64,000 bases of DNA from Branchiibius sp. NY16-3462-2 (GTDB lineage Bacteria; Actinomycetota; Actinomycetes; Actinomycetales; Dermatophilaceae), in the NCBI RefSeq assembly GCF_001594145.1, contig NZ_LVCF01000040.1, forward strand, positions 186,001 through 250,000, in the 5' to 3' direction. Made by a program: the position numbers and the translations under genes. The notes under the pieces are model-generated. The model made no database searches. It was not told the origin of the DNA and saw only the letters and a program-made list of their open reading frames with translations. Of the stretch, positions 15,850 to 24,095 are shown in pieces; the first letter of the stretch is position 1, and each line of letters opens with the position of its first letter.

Positions 15850-16902
15850 ATGAGAGGCTTGCCAGCGCTGGTCGTCGCCACTGCCCTGGTGTTGGGCGGC
15901 TGCACGTCATCGCCGTCGCCCTCACCCAGCAGCTCCGGCGTCGTGCGGAGTACGCCGACCGAAGTGGTCAGCGGGCTCGAGTCGCCGTGGTCGATGGTCT
16001 GGTGGCGTGGCGTGCCTCTGGTCAGCGAGCGCGACACGGGCCGCATCCTTGAACTGGGCTCAGACGGTTCGAAGCGGCCGATCGGAACAGTGGGCGGAGT
16101 CGTTCACGGCGGAGAAGGTGGCCTGCTCGGTCTGGCGGTCGACCCGGCTGATCAGCGGCTGTTCGTCTACTCCACCGGTGAGGGCGGCAACCGCGTGCAG
16201 TGGTACGACGTGACCGGGTCCGCAGGCGCGCTCCGCCTGGGCGACCCGGTGACGATCCTGTCGGAACTACCGTCCTCCGGAACGCACAACGGCGGCCGTT
16301 TGGCCTTCGGACCGGACGGCATGCTCTACGTCAGCGTCGGCGATGCCCAGCAGCGCGAACGGGCCCAGGATCGGGACTATCTGGGTGGCAAGATCCTGCG
16401 CATCACCGGCACCGGTGAGGTTCCGGCCGACAACCCGTTCCCGGGATCACCGGTGTGGAGTTACGGCCATCGCAACGTGCAGGGCATGGCCTGGGCAGCG
16501 GACGGCACGATGTACGCCTCGGAGTTCGGGCAGAACACCTGGGATGAGCTCAACGTGATCCGCAAGGGCGGCAACTACGGGTGGCCGGTGGTCGAAGGCC
16601 GCAGTGACGACGAGCGGTTCGTGAGTCCGGTGCAGCAATGGCCGACGGAGGAAGCCAGTCCCAGCGGGCTCACGATCGCTGGCGGGACCATCTACCTAGC
16701 CAACCTGCGCGGAGAGCGGCTACGCGCCGTACCTGTAGCCAATCCCACTCAATCCCAATCGATCTGGACCGGGCAATTCGGCCGGTTGCGGGACGTCGCG
16801 GCCGCTCCGGACGGGCGGCTCTGGGTGCTGACCAACAACACCGACGGCCGCGGCGAACCCCGCGAGGGTGATGACCGGATCCTGTCGACGCCGGTGAGTT
16901 GA
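15850..16902 (+). CDS. Aldose-dehydrogenase-like beta-propeller lipoprotein (PQQ sugar dehydrogenase family)
   Basis: A 350-residue exported protein: a lipobox (LGGC, Cys about residue 18) and a Ser/Pro linker precede a six-bladed GdhB/YliI-type propeller. Characteristic strings are GLESPWSMVWW, GGEGGLLGLAVDP, HNGGRLAFGPDGMLYVSVGD, YGHRNVQGMAW and EFGQNTWDELN. Relatives oxidise aldoses with PQQ outside the membrane; many actinobacterial members have not been shown to bind PQQ. It ends one base before the antiporter stop on the other strand. A larger secreted paralogue is encoded 3 kb downstream. Confidence 0.9.
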   Translation: MRGLPALVVATALVLGGCTSSPSPSPSSSGVVRSTPTEVVSGLESPWSMVWWRGVPLVSERDTGRILELGSDGSKRPIGTVGGVVHGGEGGLLGLAVDPADQRLFVYSTGEGGNRVQWYDVTGSAGALRLGDPVTILSELPSSGTHNGGRLAFGPDGMLYVSVGDAQQRERAQDRDYLGGKILRITGTGEVPADNPFPGSPVWSYGHRNVQGMAWAADGTMYASEFGQNTWDELNVIRKGGNYGWPVVEGRSDDERFVSPVQQWPTEEASPSGLTIAGGTIYLANLRGERLRAVPVANPTQSQSIWTGQFGRLRDVAAAPDGRLWVLTNNTDGRGEPREGDDRILSTPVS

Positions 16903-18480
16903 TCACTCGGCGGGAGCGGACCGCGACAGGCGCACCTCATCGAGATCCAGGCGCGCCTGCACCTGCCGCAACACGATGTCGTCGATCTGCCGCTCGTCAC
17001 GCAACTGGATCAGCGTCTCGCGTTCGCGGGCCAGCAACGCCAGCCGCAGCGCGGTGTACTGGTCGTGGTGCTGGACCAGGGCGTCATCGCCGTCATCGGC
17101 CGCGGACAGCAGCCGGCGGCGTTTCTCCATCTCGTGTCGCACCCGGTCGATGACGTGCTGGTCGCTGCCGAGGTCGGCTGCGATCTCGTCGATCGCGTCG
17201 TACGCCGCGTCGGCAGTGGTGGTCTCGGCCAGCTTGCGCTCCTCTTCCACCGAGGTGTCCTCAGGCAGCCGGGCGACCCGCACGATGAGCGGCAGCAACA
17301 GCGCCTGCAGCAGCGTCAGCACGATCACCCCGCAGGTGATGACGATGATCAGGTCCCGCCCGGGGAACGGCTCGCCGGAATCAAGTCGCTCCGGGATGGC
17401 GAGGGCCACCGCCAGCGAGACCGCCCCGCGGAAGCCGGCCGTGGCCGTCACCATCCGCTGACGGGCGCCGACCCGCCGGGCCCGCTGGGAGGCGCGCCGG
17501 TCGAACAACCGGAGAACGTACGGCGTGGTGTAGGTCCACACCCACCGGGTCCCGATCACGACGCCAGCGACCAGGAGGATGTCGATGACAGCCCCTTCGT
17601 AGGACTCGCTGCGCAGGTTGCGGATCGCGGACTGGGCTTGCAGGCCGACCAGAACGAACAGCGCGCTGCTGAGCACGGTGGTGGCCAGGGACCAGAAGCC
17701 CATCATCTGCTGGCGGGCCGCCGCACTGGTGATGCGCGGTGAGCTCTGGCTGATCCACAGCCCACAGGTGACCACAGCCAGAACGCCTGAGGCGCCGATC
17801 AATTCGGCGAGCAGGAAGGCCGCGAACGGTGTCACCAGCACGGCGATGTTCTCCAGCGTCGGGTCGCTGATCCGTGCGCGGACGGTGCTGCTGAGCCAGC
17901 CGATGACCAGGCCGGCCAGGACGCCACCGACGTAGGACAGCGCGACCAGCCAGGTCACATGCGACGGGGCAAACGTCTCTTGCCCGACCGTGACACCGAC
18001 GGCGACCGCGAAGATCACCAGCGCCGTGCCGTCGTTGACCAGACTCTCGGCCTTGAGCACCGTGACGGTGCGACGCGGCAGCGCCCGGGCCAGCACCCCG
18101 ACGGCTGTGGCGTCCGTGGGCGCGACGGCCGCACCGAGCACCCACGCGGGACCCCACGGCAGACCGCGCAGGTGCGCGACCCAGGCGACGGCTCCGGCGG
18201 TCAGGACGACGAGCGCGGTGCTGAGCAGAGCGACCACCCGCAGGTTGGAGCGGATCTCGCGCAAGGAGGTGGTCAGGCTCTCCCAGTACAGCAGTGCGGG
18301 GAGGAAGACCAGCAGCACGACCTCGGGCGGCAGTTGCGCCTCGCGGAACCGCGGCACGAAGCCGATGACGATCCCGGCCAGCAACAGCAGGATGGCGGGG
18401 GCGACCGGATACCGCCGGGCCAGGGCACCAGACAGCAGCAGCGCGACGCCGAGAACGACGATCAACTCCAGACCGAACAC
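16903..18480 (-). CDS. CPA1-family Na+/H+ antiporter
   Basis: A 525-residue cation/proton antiporter of the NhaP/YjcE type with about twelve membrane segments, starting FGLELIVVLGVALLLSGALA. The ion-binding Asp region reads APTDATAVGVLARALPRR and LVNDGTALVIFAVAV, followed by FRGAVSLAVALAIPERL. The last 130 residues are a soluble, charged helical tail (EEERKLAETTTADAAYDAID). GTG at 18480 has GAGAGGAG upstream and removes a long spurious N-terminal extension. It stands alone between two plus-strand genes; likely role is pH and sodium homeostasis. Confidence 0.93.
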   Translation of the reverse strand: MFGLELIVVLGVALLLSGALARRYPVAPAILLLLAGIVIGFVPRFREAQLPPEVVLLVFLPALLYWESLTTSLREIRSNLRVVALLSTALVVLTAGAVAWVAHLRGLPWGPAWVLGAAVAPTDATAVGVLARALPRRTVTVLKAESLVNDGTALVIFAVAVGVTVGQETFAPSHVTWLVALSYVGGVLAGLVIGWLSSTVRARISDPTLENIAVLVTPFAAFLLAELIGASGVLAVVTCGLWISQSSPRITSAAARQQMMGFWSLATTVLSSALFVLVGLQAQSAIRNLRSESYEGAVIDILLVAGVVIGTRWVWTYTTPYVLRLFDRRASQRARRVGARQRMVTATAGFRGAVSLAVALAIPERLDSGEPFPGRDLIIVITCGVIVLTLLQALLLPLIVRVARLPEDTSVEEERKLAETTTADAAYDAIDEIAADLGSDQHVIDRVRHEMEKRRRLLSAADDGDDALVQHHDQYTALRLALLARERETLIQLRDERQIDDIVLRQVQARLDLDEVRLSRSAPAE

Positions 18481-18558
18481 GGGGCTCCTCTCGCCGCAAT
18501 TGGGATAAGGCTGGCACGAGCGTCCAGGCCGCAGTCGCTTTGGCACACTGCAGGGGTG

Positions 18559-19884
18559 ATGGACCGTATCGACACCGTCGTGGTGGGGGCAGGCGTCAGC
18601 GGCCTGACCACTGCCCGCCTGCTCACGGATGCGGGCCGACGTGTAGTCGTGCTCGAGGCCCGGGACCGGATCGGCGGCCGGCTGCACACGGCTCGCGCTG
18701 ACGGCCGCATCACCGATCTGGGCGCGTCGTGGATCCACGGTATCGATGACGGTCCGGTCTGGGCGGCGACGCAGGCTCTGGGGATGCGGGCGGCCGAGTT
18801 CACCGTCGGCAGCTATCAGGCCGGTGGCCGGCCGATCGCCTACTACGGGCCTGACGGGGACCGGCTCAGCGATGAGCAGGCCGATGCGTTCATCCAAGAT
18901 GTGAGGACCGTTGACGAGCGGCTGGGGGTCCTGCTTGCGTCGGTGGGCCCCGGATCGTCGTACGCCGATCTGGCCGAGCGCGCGCTCGGCGCCCTGGACT
19001 GGGCGCCGGAGCGAGCGGACCGGGTGCGGGAGTTCCTGCAACATCGCACCGAGGAGCAGTACGGCGTGTGGATCGCCGACATGGACGCACACGGTCTGGA
19101 CGACGACCAGACCAACGGTGACGAGGTGGTCTTTCCGGACGGATACGACCAGCTGGCAACGGGACTGGCGACCGGGCTGGACATCCGGCTCGGACAGGTG
19201 GCCACCCGGATCGAGTGGTCAACCTCCGGCGCCCGGGTGATCACGGCAGACCTGAGTCTGGATGCACGGCACGTCGTGGTGACGGTCCCTGTCGGCGTTC
19301 TGCAGTCAGGAGCGCTGGCCATATCACCGCCCCTGCCTCCCGAGGTGACGGGCGCGCTGGCGAACCTGGCGATGAACGATTTCGAGAAGGTCTTCCTGCG
19401 GTTCGACGACCGTTTCTGGGACCAGGACGTGTACGCCGTACGACGGCAAGGTCCCGCGGCCCGCTGGTGGCACTCCTTCTACGACCTGACCCGGTTGCAC
19501 GGAGAACCGACGCTGCTGACGTTCGCGGCCGGACCGTGCGCGCAGGCGGTGCGATCGTGGTCGGATGAACAGATCGCCGAGTCGGTGCTGGAGTCGCTGC
19601 GGGAGATCTACGGCGACGTCCCGTCGCCCCGGTACGTCGACGTAACCCGTTGGCGTGACGACGAATTCGCGCGCGGCTCGTACGCGTACCTACGGGTGGG
19701 CGGCTCCCCTGCCGACCACGACACGTTGGCCACCCCGATCGGGGACGGCGTGCTGCACCTGGCCGGCGAAGCTACCTGGACCGACGACCCGGCCACCGTG
19801 ACAGCGGCGATGTGCTCGGGGCACCGAGCCGCCGCCAACCTCCTGGGCCGCACCCCGGCGTACAGCGACCTGTGGCGGCCCTGA
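18559..19884 (+). CDS. FAD-dependent amine oxidase (polyamine/monoamine oxidase family)
   Basis: A 441-residue flavoprotein. The ADP-binding motif VVVGAGVSGLTTARLL is at the N-terminus, then VLEARDRIGGR and LGASWIHG. The C-terminus has the second FAD-binding segment LHLAGEATWTDDPATVTAAM. No signal peptide, so probably cytoplasmic. This family oxidises polyamines or other amines to aldehydes with hydrogen peroxide release; the substrate is not identifiable. GTG-ATG lies in tandem at 18556/18559 after CAGGG; the ATG is used here. Confidence 0.9.
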   Translation: MDRIDTVVVGAGVSGLTTARLLTDAGRRVVVLEARDRIGGRLHTARADGRITDLGASWIHGIDDGPVWAATQALGMRAAEFTVGSYQAGGRPIAYYGPDGDRLSDEQADAFIQDVRTVDERLGVLLASVGPGSSYADLAERALGALDWAPERADRVREFLQHRTEEQYGVWIADMDAHGLDDDQTNGDEVVFPDGYDQLATGLATGLDIRLGQVATRIEWSTSGARVITADLSLDARHVVVTVPVGVLQSGALAISPPLPPEVTGALANLAMNDFEKVFLRFDDRFWDQDVYAVRRQGPAARWWHSFYDLTRLHGEPTLLTFAAGPCAQAVRSWSDEQIAESVLESLREIYGDVPSPRYVDVTRWRDDEFARGSYAYLRVGGSPADHDTLATPIGDGVLHLAGEATWTDDPATVTAAMCSGHRAAANLLGRTPAYSDLWRP

Positions 19885-19923
19885 GCCATTCCCAGGGGGG
19901 CTGCCACGGGCGGCCGGGCAGGC

Positions 19924-19938
19924 TTATCGTCGCGATAA
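19924..19938. promoter_or_regulatory. Palindrome upstream of secreted sugar dehydrogenase
   Basis: TTATCG-TCG-CGATAA is a perfect 15-bp palindrome about 54 bp before the start codon at 19992. It may be an operator. No regulator gene is adjacent. Confidence 0.35.
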
Positions 19939-19991
19939 CGGAAGGTCGCTGACGACGTCGTGCGGCTCCGCCACCGTCGCCAGGAGTCGCT

Positions 19992-21470
19992 ATGGGCCGC
20001 AGCTATCGTCAAGTGTCCGTCGTCGCGGTGCTCGCGGCGCTCGTCCTCTCGCTGCTGGCCGCGTTCCCACCGACGGCGCAGGCGTTGACCGGTAGCGCGA
20101 TCAAGAGCGCTCAGACCGGGATGTGCCTCGACGTGGGCGGGGCTTCCCGGGCGACCGGTGCCGGGGTGATCATCTACCCATGCCACGGGGGTGCCAACCA
20201 GCGCTGGCACCTGACGTCTGCCGGAGACCTGCGCGTGTACGACGACGCGATGTGCCTGACCGCGACCGGCGCCAGCGGCAGTAGACCGGGAGTGGCCAAC
20301 TGCAACGACAGCGCCGGCCAGAAGTGGTCCCGCGGCAGTAACTCCTCGATCATCAACCGGGCCACCGGCCTGTGCTTGGACGTGCGCGGCGCGGCCACCC
20401 GTTCGACGACACCGGTGATCGTCTACCGCTGCCACGGCGCCGCGAATCAATCGTGGAGCGGCGGCACCGTCGCGTGCAGCAACGCCGTGTGCGGCGCCAC
20501 CGTCATCGCCACCGATCCGGACATCCCGTGGGGTCTGGTGACGCTGCCGGACGGCACGTTGCTCTACAGCCGACGGGACGCCCACCAGATCGTCCGGTTC
20601 TCCCCGGCGACCGGTAGTAAGACCGTCGTGGGCACCGTCCCGGGCGCGGTCAGCACCGGAGGTGAGGGCGGTGTCCTCGGCCTCGCGATCGCGTCAGACT
20701 TCGCACGGGATCCCTGGGTGTACGTGATGTTCACGTCAGCATCGGATAACCGCGTTGCGCGAATCCGTTTCTCAGGCAACACCTTGAGCACCTCATCGAT
20801 GCAGACGTTGCTCACCGGGATCAAGCGCAACATCTACCACAATGGTGGCCGGCTGCGGTTCGGCCCGGACGGCATGCTCTACGTCTCTACGGGCGACGCC
20901 CTCGATGGGGCCAACGCGCAGCGGTTGACCGGTGCCGGCTCGCTCAACGGCAAGATCCTGCGTATGACCCGCACCGGTGGCATCCCTGCCGGCAATCCGT
21001 TCAACAACTACATCTGGAGCTACGGGCACCGCAATCCGCAGGGTCTTGCCTTCGACAGCCAGGGCCGGCTGTGGGAGCAGGAGTTCGGCAACAACGTGAT
21101 GGACGAGACCAACCTGATCGTGCGGGGCGGCAACTACGGCTGGCCGCAGTGCGAGGGTACGACGGGTAGTTGCGGCGGTTCGTTGATCGCGCCGAAGCGG
21201 ACGTACCCGACATCGGCGGGCTCCTGCAGTGGCCTGACGATCGTGGGGAACGCGATCTACGTCGCGTGTGCGCGCGGCGAACGGCTCTATCGCGGCGAGA
21301 TCTCCGGGTCCTCGATGGTGAATGTCCAGCAGTACTTCGTGGGAACCTACGGTCGGCTGCGGACGGTAGAACGCGCTCCGGGCGGCGACCTGTGGTTGAC
21401 CACCACCAACGACCGCGACAGCACGCCGAACAACAGCAGCGAGAAGCTTATTCGAGTTGACCTGCGCTAG
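19992..21470 (+). CDS. Secreted ricin-B-lectin/PQQ sugar-dehydrogenase-like protein
   Basis: A 492-residue exported two-domain protein. A Sec signal (VVAVLAALVLSLLAAFPPTA, then AQA) is followed by a ricin B/CBM13 beta-trefoil at about residues 33-160 with the repeats MCLDVGG...NQRWHL, MCLTATG...QKWSRG and LCLDVRG...NQSWSG. The rest is a GdhB-type propeller: WGLVTLPDGTLLYSRRD, GGEGGVLGLAI, YHNGGRLRFGPDGMLYVSTG, YGHRNPQGLAF and EFGNNVMDETN. The lectin should anchor the enzyme to polysaccharide while the propeller oxidises sugars. It overlaps the convergent acyltransferase gene by 23 bp. Confidence 0.92.
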   Translation: MGRSYRQVSVVAVLAALVLSLLAAFPPTAQALTGSAIKSAQTGMCLDVGGASRATGAGVIIYPCHGGANQRWHLTSAGDLRVYDDAMCLTATGASGSRPGVANCNDSAGQKWSRGSNSSIINRATGLCLDVRGAATRSTTPVIVYRCHGAANQSWSGGTVACSNAVCGATVIATDPDIPWGLVTLPDGTLLYSRRDAHQIVRFSPATGSKTVVGTVPGAVSTGGEGGVLGLAIASDFARDPWVYVMFTSASDNRVARIRFSGNTLSTSSMQTLLTGIKRNIYHNGGRLRFGPDGMLYVSTGDALDGANAQRLTGAGSLNGKILRMTRTGGIPAGNPFNNYIWSYGHRNPQGLAFDSQGRLWEQEFGNNVMDETNLIVRGGNYGWPQCEGTTGSCGGSLIAPKRTYPTSAGSCSGLTIVGNAIYVACARGERLYRGEISGSSMVNVQQYFVGTYGRLRTVERAPGGDLWLTTTNDRDSTPNNSSEKLIRVDLR

Positions 21471-22053
21471 CGCGCTGCTCCGGGAAGCCCGTGAGTTCTT
21501 CCCGCAGGCGTGGTTCGGTGCGATTCTCCGGGTGGACTCCGTACTTGTCGGCGTAGAAGGCGCGCACGAAATCCATGTCGGCGGCGACGTCGCCGGTGGG
21601 CGTGAAGGTCGGGCCCATGCCGAGGGTGCGGGTCGGCCCGTCGATGAATCCCAGGGTCACCGGCAGCCCGGTCTGCAACGAGATCCGCAGGAAGCCCGGT
21701 TTCCAGTACTCCCCTTTGCTGCGGGTGCCCTCCGCTGCGATCACCAGCAGGAACGAGTCGGAGCCCTTGGCCTCCGCCAGCAGCGCACGGATCGTGTCGC
21801 CGGGGTTGGCGCGATCCAGCGGGATGCCGCCGGTGCGCCGCAGGATCGCGCCAGCGGGACCGTTGAAATAACTGCTCTTGATGAGCACCTGCGGCCGGCG
21901 GGAGCTTGCCCAGGCGATCGCCAGCATCGCGGCCCAGTCCCAGGCTGAGGTATGCGGCGCCCCCACCATGATCCCGGTGTCCGGCATCTCGCCCACCAGG
22001 CGCCACCGGGTGGCTTTCAGCAGACCTCGGGTTACGGAACGACGGACCGGCAT
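21448..22053 (-). CDS. 1-acylglycerol-3-phosphate acyltransferase-like protein (PlsC family)
   Basis: A PlsC-fold acyltransferase. The catalytic HX4D motif is HTSAWD in GAPHTSAWDWAAMLAIAW; the phosphate-binding block reads AAEGTRSKGEYWKPGF. ATG at 22053 gives 201 residues and matches the usual N-terminus; a GTG at 22083 would add ten. Likely transfers acyl groups to lysophosphatidate or a related acceptor at the membrane face. No clear hydrophobic anchor. It runs convergently into the secreted dehydrogenase gene. Confidence 0.85.
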   Translation of the reverse strand: MPVRRSVTRGLLKATRWRLVGEMPDTGIMVGAPHTSAWDWAAMLAIAWASSRRPQVLIKSSYFNGPAGAILRRTGGIPLDRANPGDTIRALLAEAKGSDSFLLVIAAEGTRSKGEYWKPGFLRISLQTGLPVTLGFIDGPTRTLGMGPTFTPTGDVAADMDFVRAFYADKYGVHPENRTEPRLREELTGFPEQRASAGQLE

Positions 22054-22100
22054 TGGACGACTCACGTCCTTGACTCTATCCACCGTCCTAGGCTGGAGCG

Positions 22101-22625
22101 ATGGCGCAGAACAACGGTCGCGAACAACCGTGGGTCGACGACGCGGGCACCGACCACCGACTCATCATGCTGACCGAGAACCCCATCTCGACCGCGTTGG
22201 TCGGGCTGGCTGAGGTCATCGGTGTAGGGGCCGTCGTCGTCAGTGTCGACGAGGGCGGAGCGGGTACGGCGGCCGTCGAGTCCCTTTCCCCCTCACCTTC
22301 CGACGCGGTCGTGTTGTGCGACCACGATGCACCCGACGCCCCACGGGTGTTGCGCGACGCTCTGGCGGCCGGATGCGGGTACGTCGCGATGCTGGCCAGC
22401 CGTCAGCGCAGCGCGTCCGTACTCGACGAGTTGCGATCCGAGGGTGTAACCGAGGCCGACCTGGAGCGGCTGCACCTACCGGCCGGACTGAACATCGGCG
22501 GGAAAACCCCTGGAGCCATTGCACTTTCGATCCTGGCCGAGGTGGTGGCGACCTGGAACGACCGACCCGGCGGTCCGATGCGGGCAGGCAGCGCTCAGCC
22601 GACGGCGCCCAGCGAGCGCCAGTAA
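22101..22625 (+). CDS. Stand-alone XdhC C-terminal-domain protein
   Basis: A 174-residue protein whose second half matches the Rossmann domain of XdhC/CoxF: CGYVAMLASRQRSASVLDEL, then LHLPAGLNIGGKTPGAIALS and ILAEVVATW. The N-terminal XdhC domain with its cysteine is missing, and the first 80 residues only resemble a strand-rich lead-in. XdhC proteins insert or sulfurate the molybdenum cofactor of xanthine dehydrogenase or CO dehydrogenase, but no molybdo-enzyme gene is in the window. Its 3' end overlaps the convergent DUF4234 gene by 31 bp. Confidence 0.75.
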   Translation: MAQNNGREQPWVDDAGTDHRLIMLTENPISTALVGLAEVIGVGAVVVSVDEGGAGTAAVESLSPSPSDAVVLCDHDAPDAPRVLRDALAAGCGYVAMLASRQRSASVLDELRSEGVTEADLERLHLPAGLNIGGKTPGAIALSILAEVVATWNDRPGGPMRAGSAQPTAPSERQ

Positions 22626-23041
22626 CGGTTCAAGGCGTCGTTGACCTGGATGAACCAGACGATGTTGCCGATGAGCGGCAGGAACACCCACAGTCCGTAG
22701 ATTGCGCTGACCGGTCTGCCCAAGCCGCGCTCCGCGCTGGCGTTACCGACCTCGTCCGGAGTCATGAAGTACAGGACGATCGGGAAGAAGATCGCTAGCA
22801 CCAGAGCCAGACCCCCGCCCAACCCACGGCCGCCGCGCTGGGTCTTCAATTCATCGTGGACGCAGTACCAGTAGTACCAGGAGTAGAAACCCAGGGTCAC
22901 GACCATCCACAGGAAGCACATTCCTGTCGAGCGGACCTTGCCCGCCACGAACGGTGGCCCCGGCTGGGCTGCCCAACCATAAGGACCAGGTTGCTGAGAT
23001 GGCGGCGGTGGGTAGTTGGAGTACCCCGAGTAGTCGGTCAT
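22595..23041 (-). CDS. DUF4234 membrane protein
   Basis: A 148-residue protein with a Pro/Tyr/Gly-rich cytoplasmic start (SGYSNYPPPPSQQPGPYGWA) and three or four hydrophobic segments: MCFLWMVVTLGFYSWYYWY, LALVLAIFFPIVLYFM and IYGLWVFLPLIGNIVWFIQV. This order and the tail VNDALNRYWRSLGA are those of the DUF4234 family, whose function is unknown. No ribosome binding site is evident, so the message may be leaderless or nearly so. Confidence 0.82.
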   Translation of the reverse strand: MTDYSGYSNYPPPPSQQPGPYGWAAQPGPPFVAGKVRSTGMCFLWMVVTLGFYSWYYWYCVHDELKTQRGGRGLGGGLALVLAIFFPIVLYFMTPDEVGNASAERGLGRPVSAIYGLWVFLPLIGNIVWFIQVNDALNRYWRSLGAVG

Positions 23042-23084
23042 AGGGAGAAAACTACGTGATCGATCTTCGGGGACAATCCAGATT

Positions 23085-23408
23085 GTGAACCACGAACTGG
23101 CAGTACCTCAGGCCATACCGCTCGAGCCTCTCGAGGCTGACGACGTCGTCGAGGGCAGTCCCTTGGCGGGATCGGTAGCACTCACCACGCTCGGGGACAA
23201 CGAAGTCGGCGTTTGGGAGATGACGCCCGGAGTCTGCACCGATGTCGAGACCGATGAGGTCTTCGTGGTGCTGTCCGGATCGGCCAGCGTGCGATTCGAG
23301 GACGGTACGACGCTTGAACTTCACCCGGGCTCAGTGGTTCGACTGTACGACGGCGAACACACCACCTGGACCGTCCGCGAGACCCTCCGCAAGATCTACC
23401 TGGCATAA
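23085..23408 (+). CDS. Cupin-domain protein
   Basis: A single 107-residue cupin barrel with a GTG start. VGVWEMTPGVCTDVETDEVF replaces the usual G(X)5HXH(X)3,4E first motif: the histidines are absent but the Glu remains, so metal binding is uncertain. The second motif region is ELHPGSVVRLYDGEHTTWTV. It resembles the ureidoglycine-aminohydrolase/EutQ-like cupins found singly in actinobacteria. Role unknown. A weak GC hairpin (23411-23423) separates it from the tRNA gene. Confidence 0.82.
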   Translation: MNHELAVPQAIPLEPLEADDVVEGSPLAGSVALTTLGDNEVGVWEMTPGVCTDVETDEVFVVLSGSASVRFEDGTTLELHPGSVVRLYDGEHTTWTVRETLRKIYLA

Positions 23409-23433
23409 CAGCGGGCAACCCGCCGCCAGCCTG

Positions 23434-23509
23434 TGGTGGAGCATAGGGGATTCGAACCCCTGACCTCTTCCATGCCATGGAAGCGCGCTACCAACTGCGC
23501 CAATGCCCC
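23434..23509 (-). tRNA. tRNA-Ala (anticodon GGC)
   Basis: The minus strand folds as a complete 76-base cloverleaf: acceptor GGGGCAT/ATGCTCC with one G-U pair, D stem GCGC/GCGC, anticodon stem CTTCC/GGAAG with loop ATGGCAT (anticodon GGC), T arm AGGGG-TTCGAAT-CCCCT, discriminator A and an encoded CCA. It reads GCC and GCU-type alanine codons. It lies at the end of the nadD-rsfS block, a common position in actinobacteria. Confidence 0.97.
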
Positions 23510-23594
23510 GTGTAGGAGTGCCGCCGGTGTGCCCTGGCGACCGCCTTACCTTACTCAGCCGCAGCCGCTCGGACCAAATCGGCGCACGCGGGCA

Positions 23595-24095
23595 TCACGC
23601 CGCCACCACCGCGCGCTCCTTCTTCCTGCGGGCGTATACCTGACGCCGCACCGAGGCCACCACCGTGCCGTCCTTCAGCGTCAGATCCGTCTCGAACCAA
23701 CGCAGCACCTTCTCCCCCGAAGCCGCCGCCGCACGGATCTCCGCAACGGCCGCCGCGGGCATGTCGAAACGACCGAAAACCGTTGCGATACCTGGTGATC
23801 GGTAGTCGATGTGCGCCTGCGAGTCCCACACGTTGTATGCCGGCCCGAGCTGACCCATCAGCAGCATCGCGAAGAACGCATCGGACATGGCACCGATGGA
23901 GCCACCGAACGCCGTACCTTGCTGATTCTTGTTCCACCGGGTCAGCTTCAGCGCCACCGAGCAGGAGGACCAGTCCGGCTCGATCGACAGCACCCGGATG
24001 CCCGCGCCGAGCAGCGGCGGGTACAGGTTCAACCCGATCCGCAGCAGCCGCGGCGAGACCCGCGGCCGGGCGGAGTAGACACCCGCGGTGCTCAC
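23595..24095 (-). CDS. DUF4442 (hotdog-fold thioesterase-like) protein
   Basis: A 166-residue hotdog-fold protein related to PaaI/YiiD thioesterases. LLRIGLNLYPPLLGAGIRVL leads into TRWNKNQQGTAFGGSIGAMS, the helix and conserved Asn/Gly region of the family. Substrate is not known; acyl-CoA thioester hydrolysis is inferred. The GTG start overlaps the phosphatase stop (GTGA), so it belongs to the nadD-rsfS operon. Confidence 0.85.
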   Translation of the reverse strand: MSTAGVYSARPRVSPRLLRIGLNLYPPLLGAGIRVLSIEPDWSSCSVALKLTRWNKNQQGTAFGGSIGAMSDAFFAMLLMGQLGPAYNVWDSQAHIDYRSPGIATVFGRFDMPAAAVAEIRAAAASGEKVLRWFETDLTLKDGTVVASVRRQVYARRKKERAVVAA

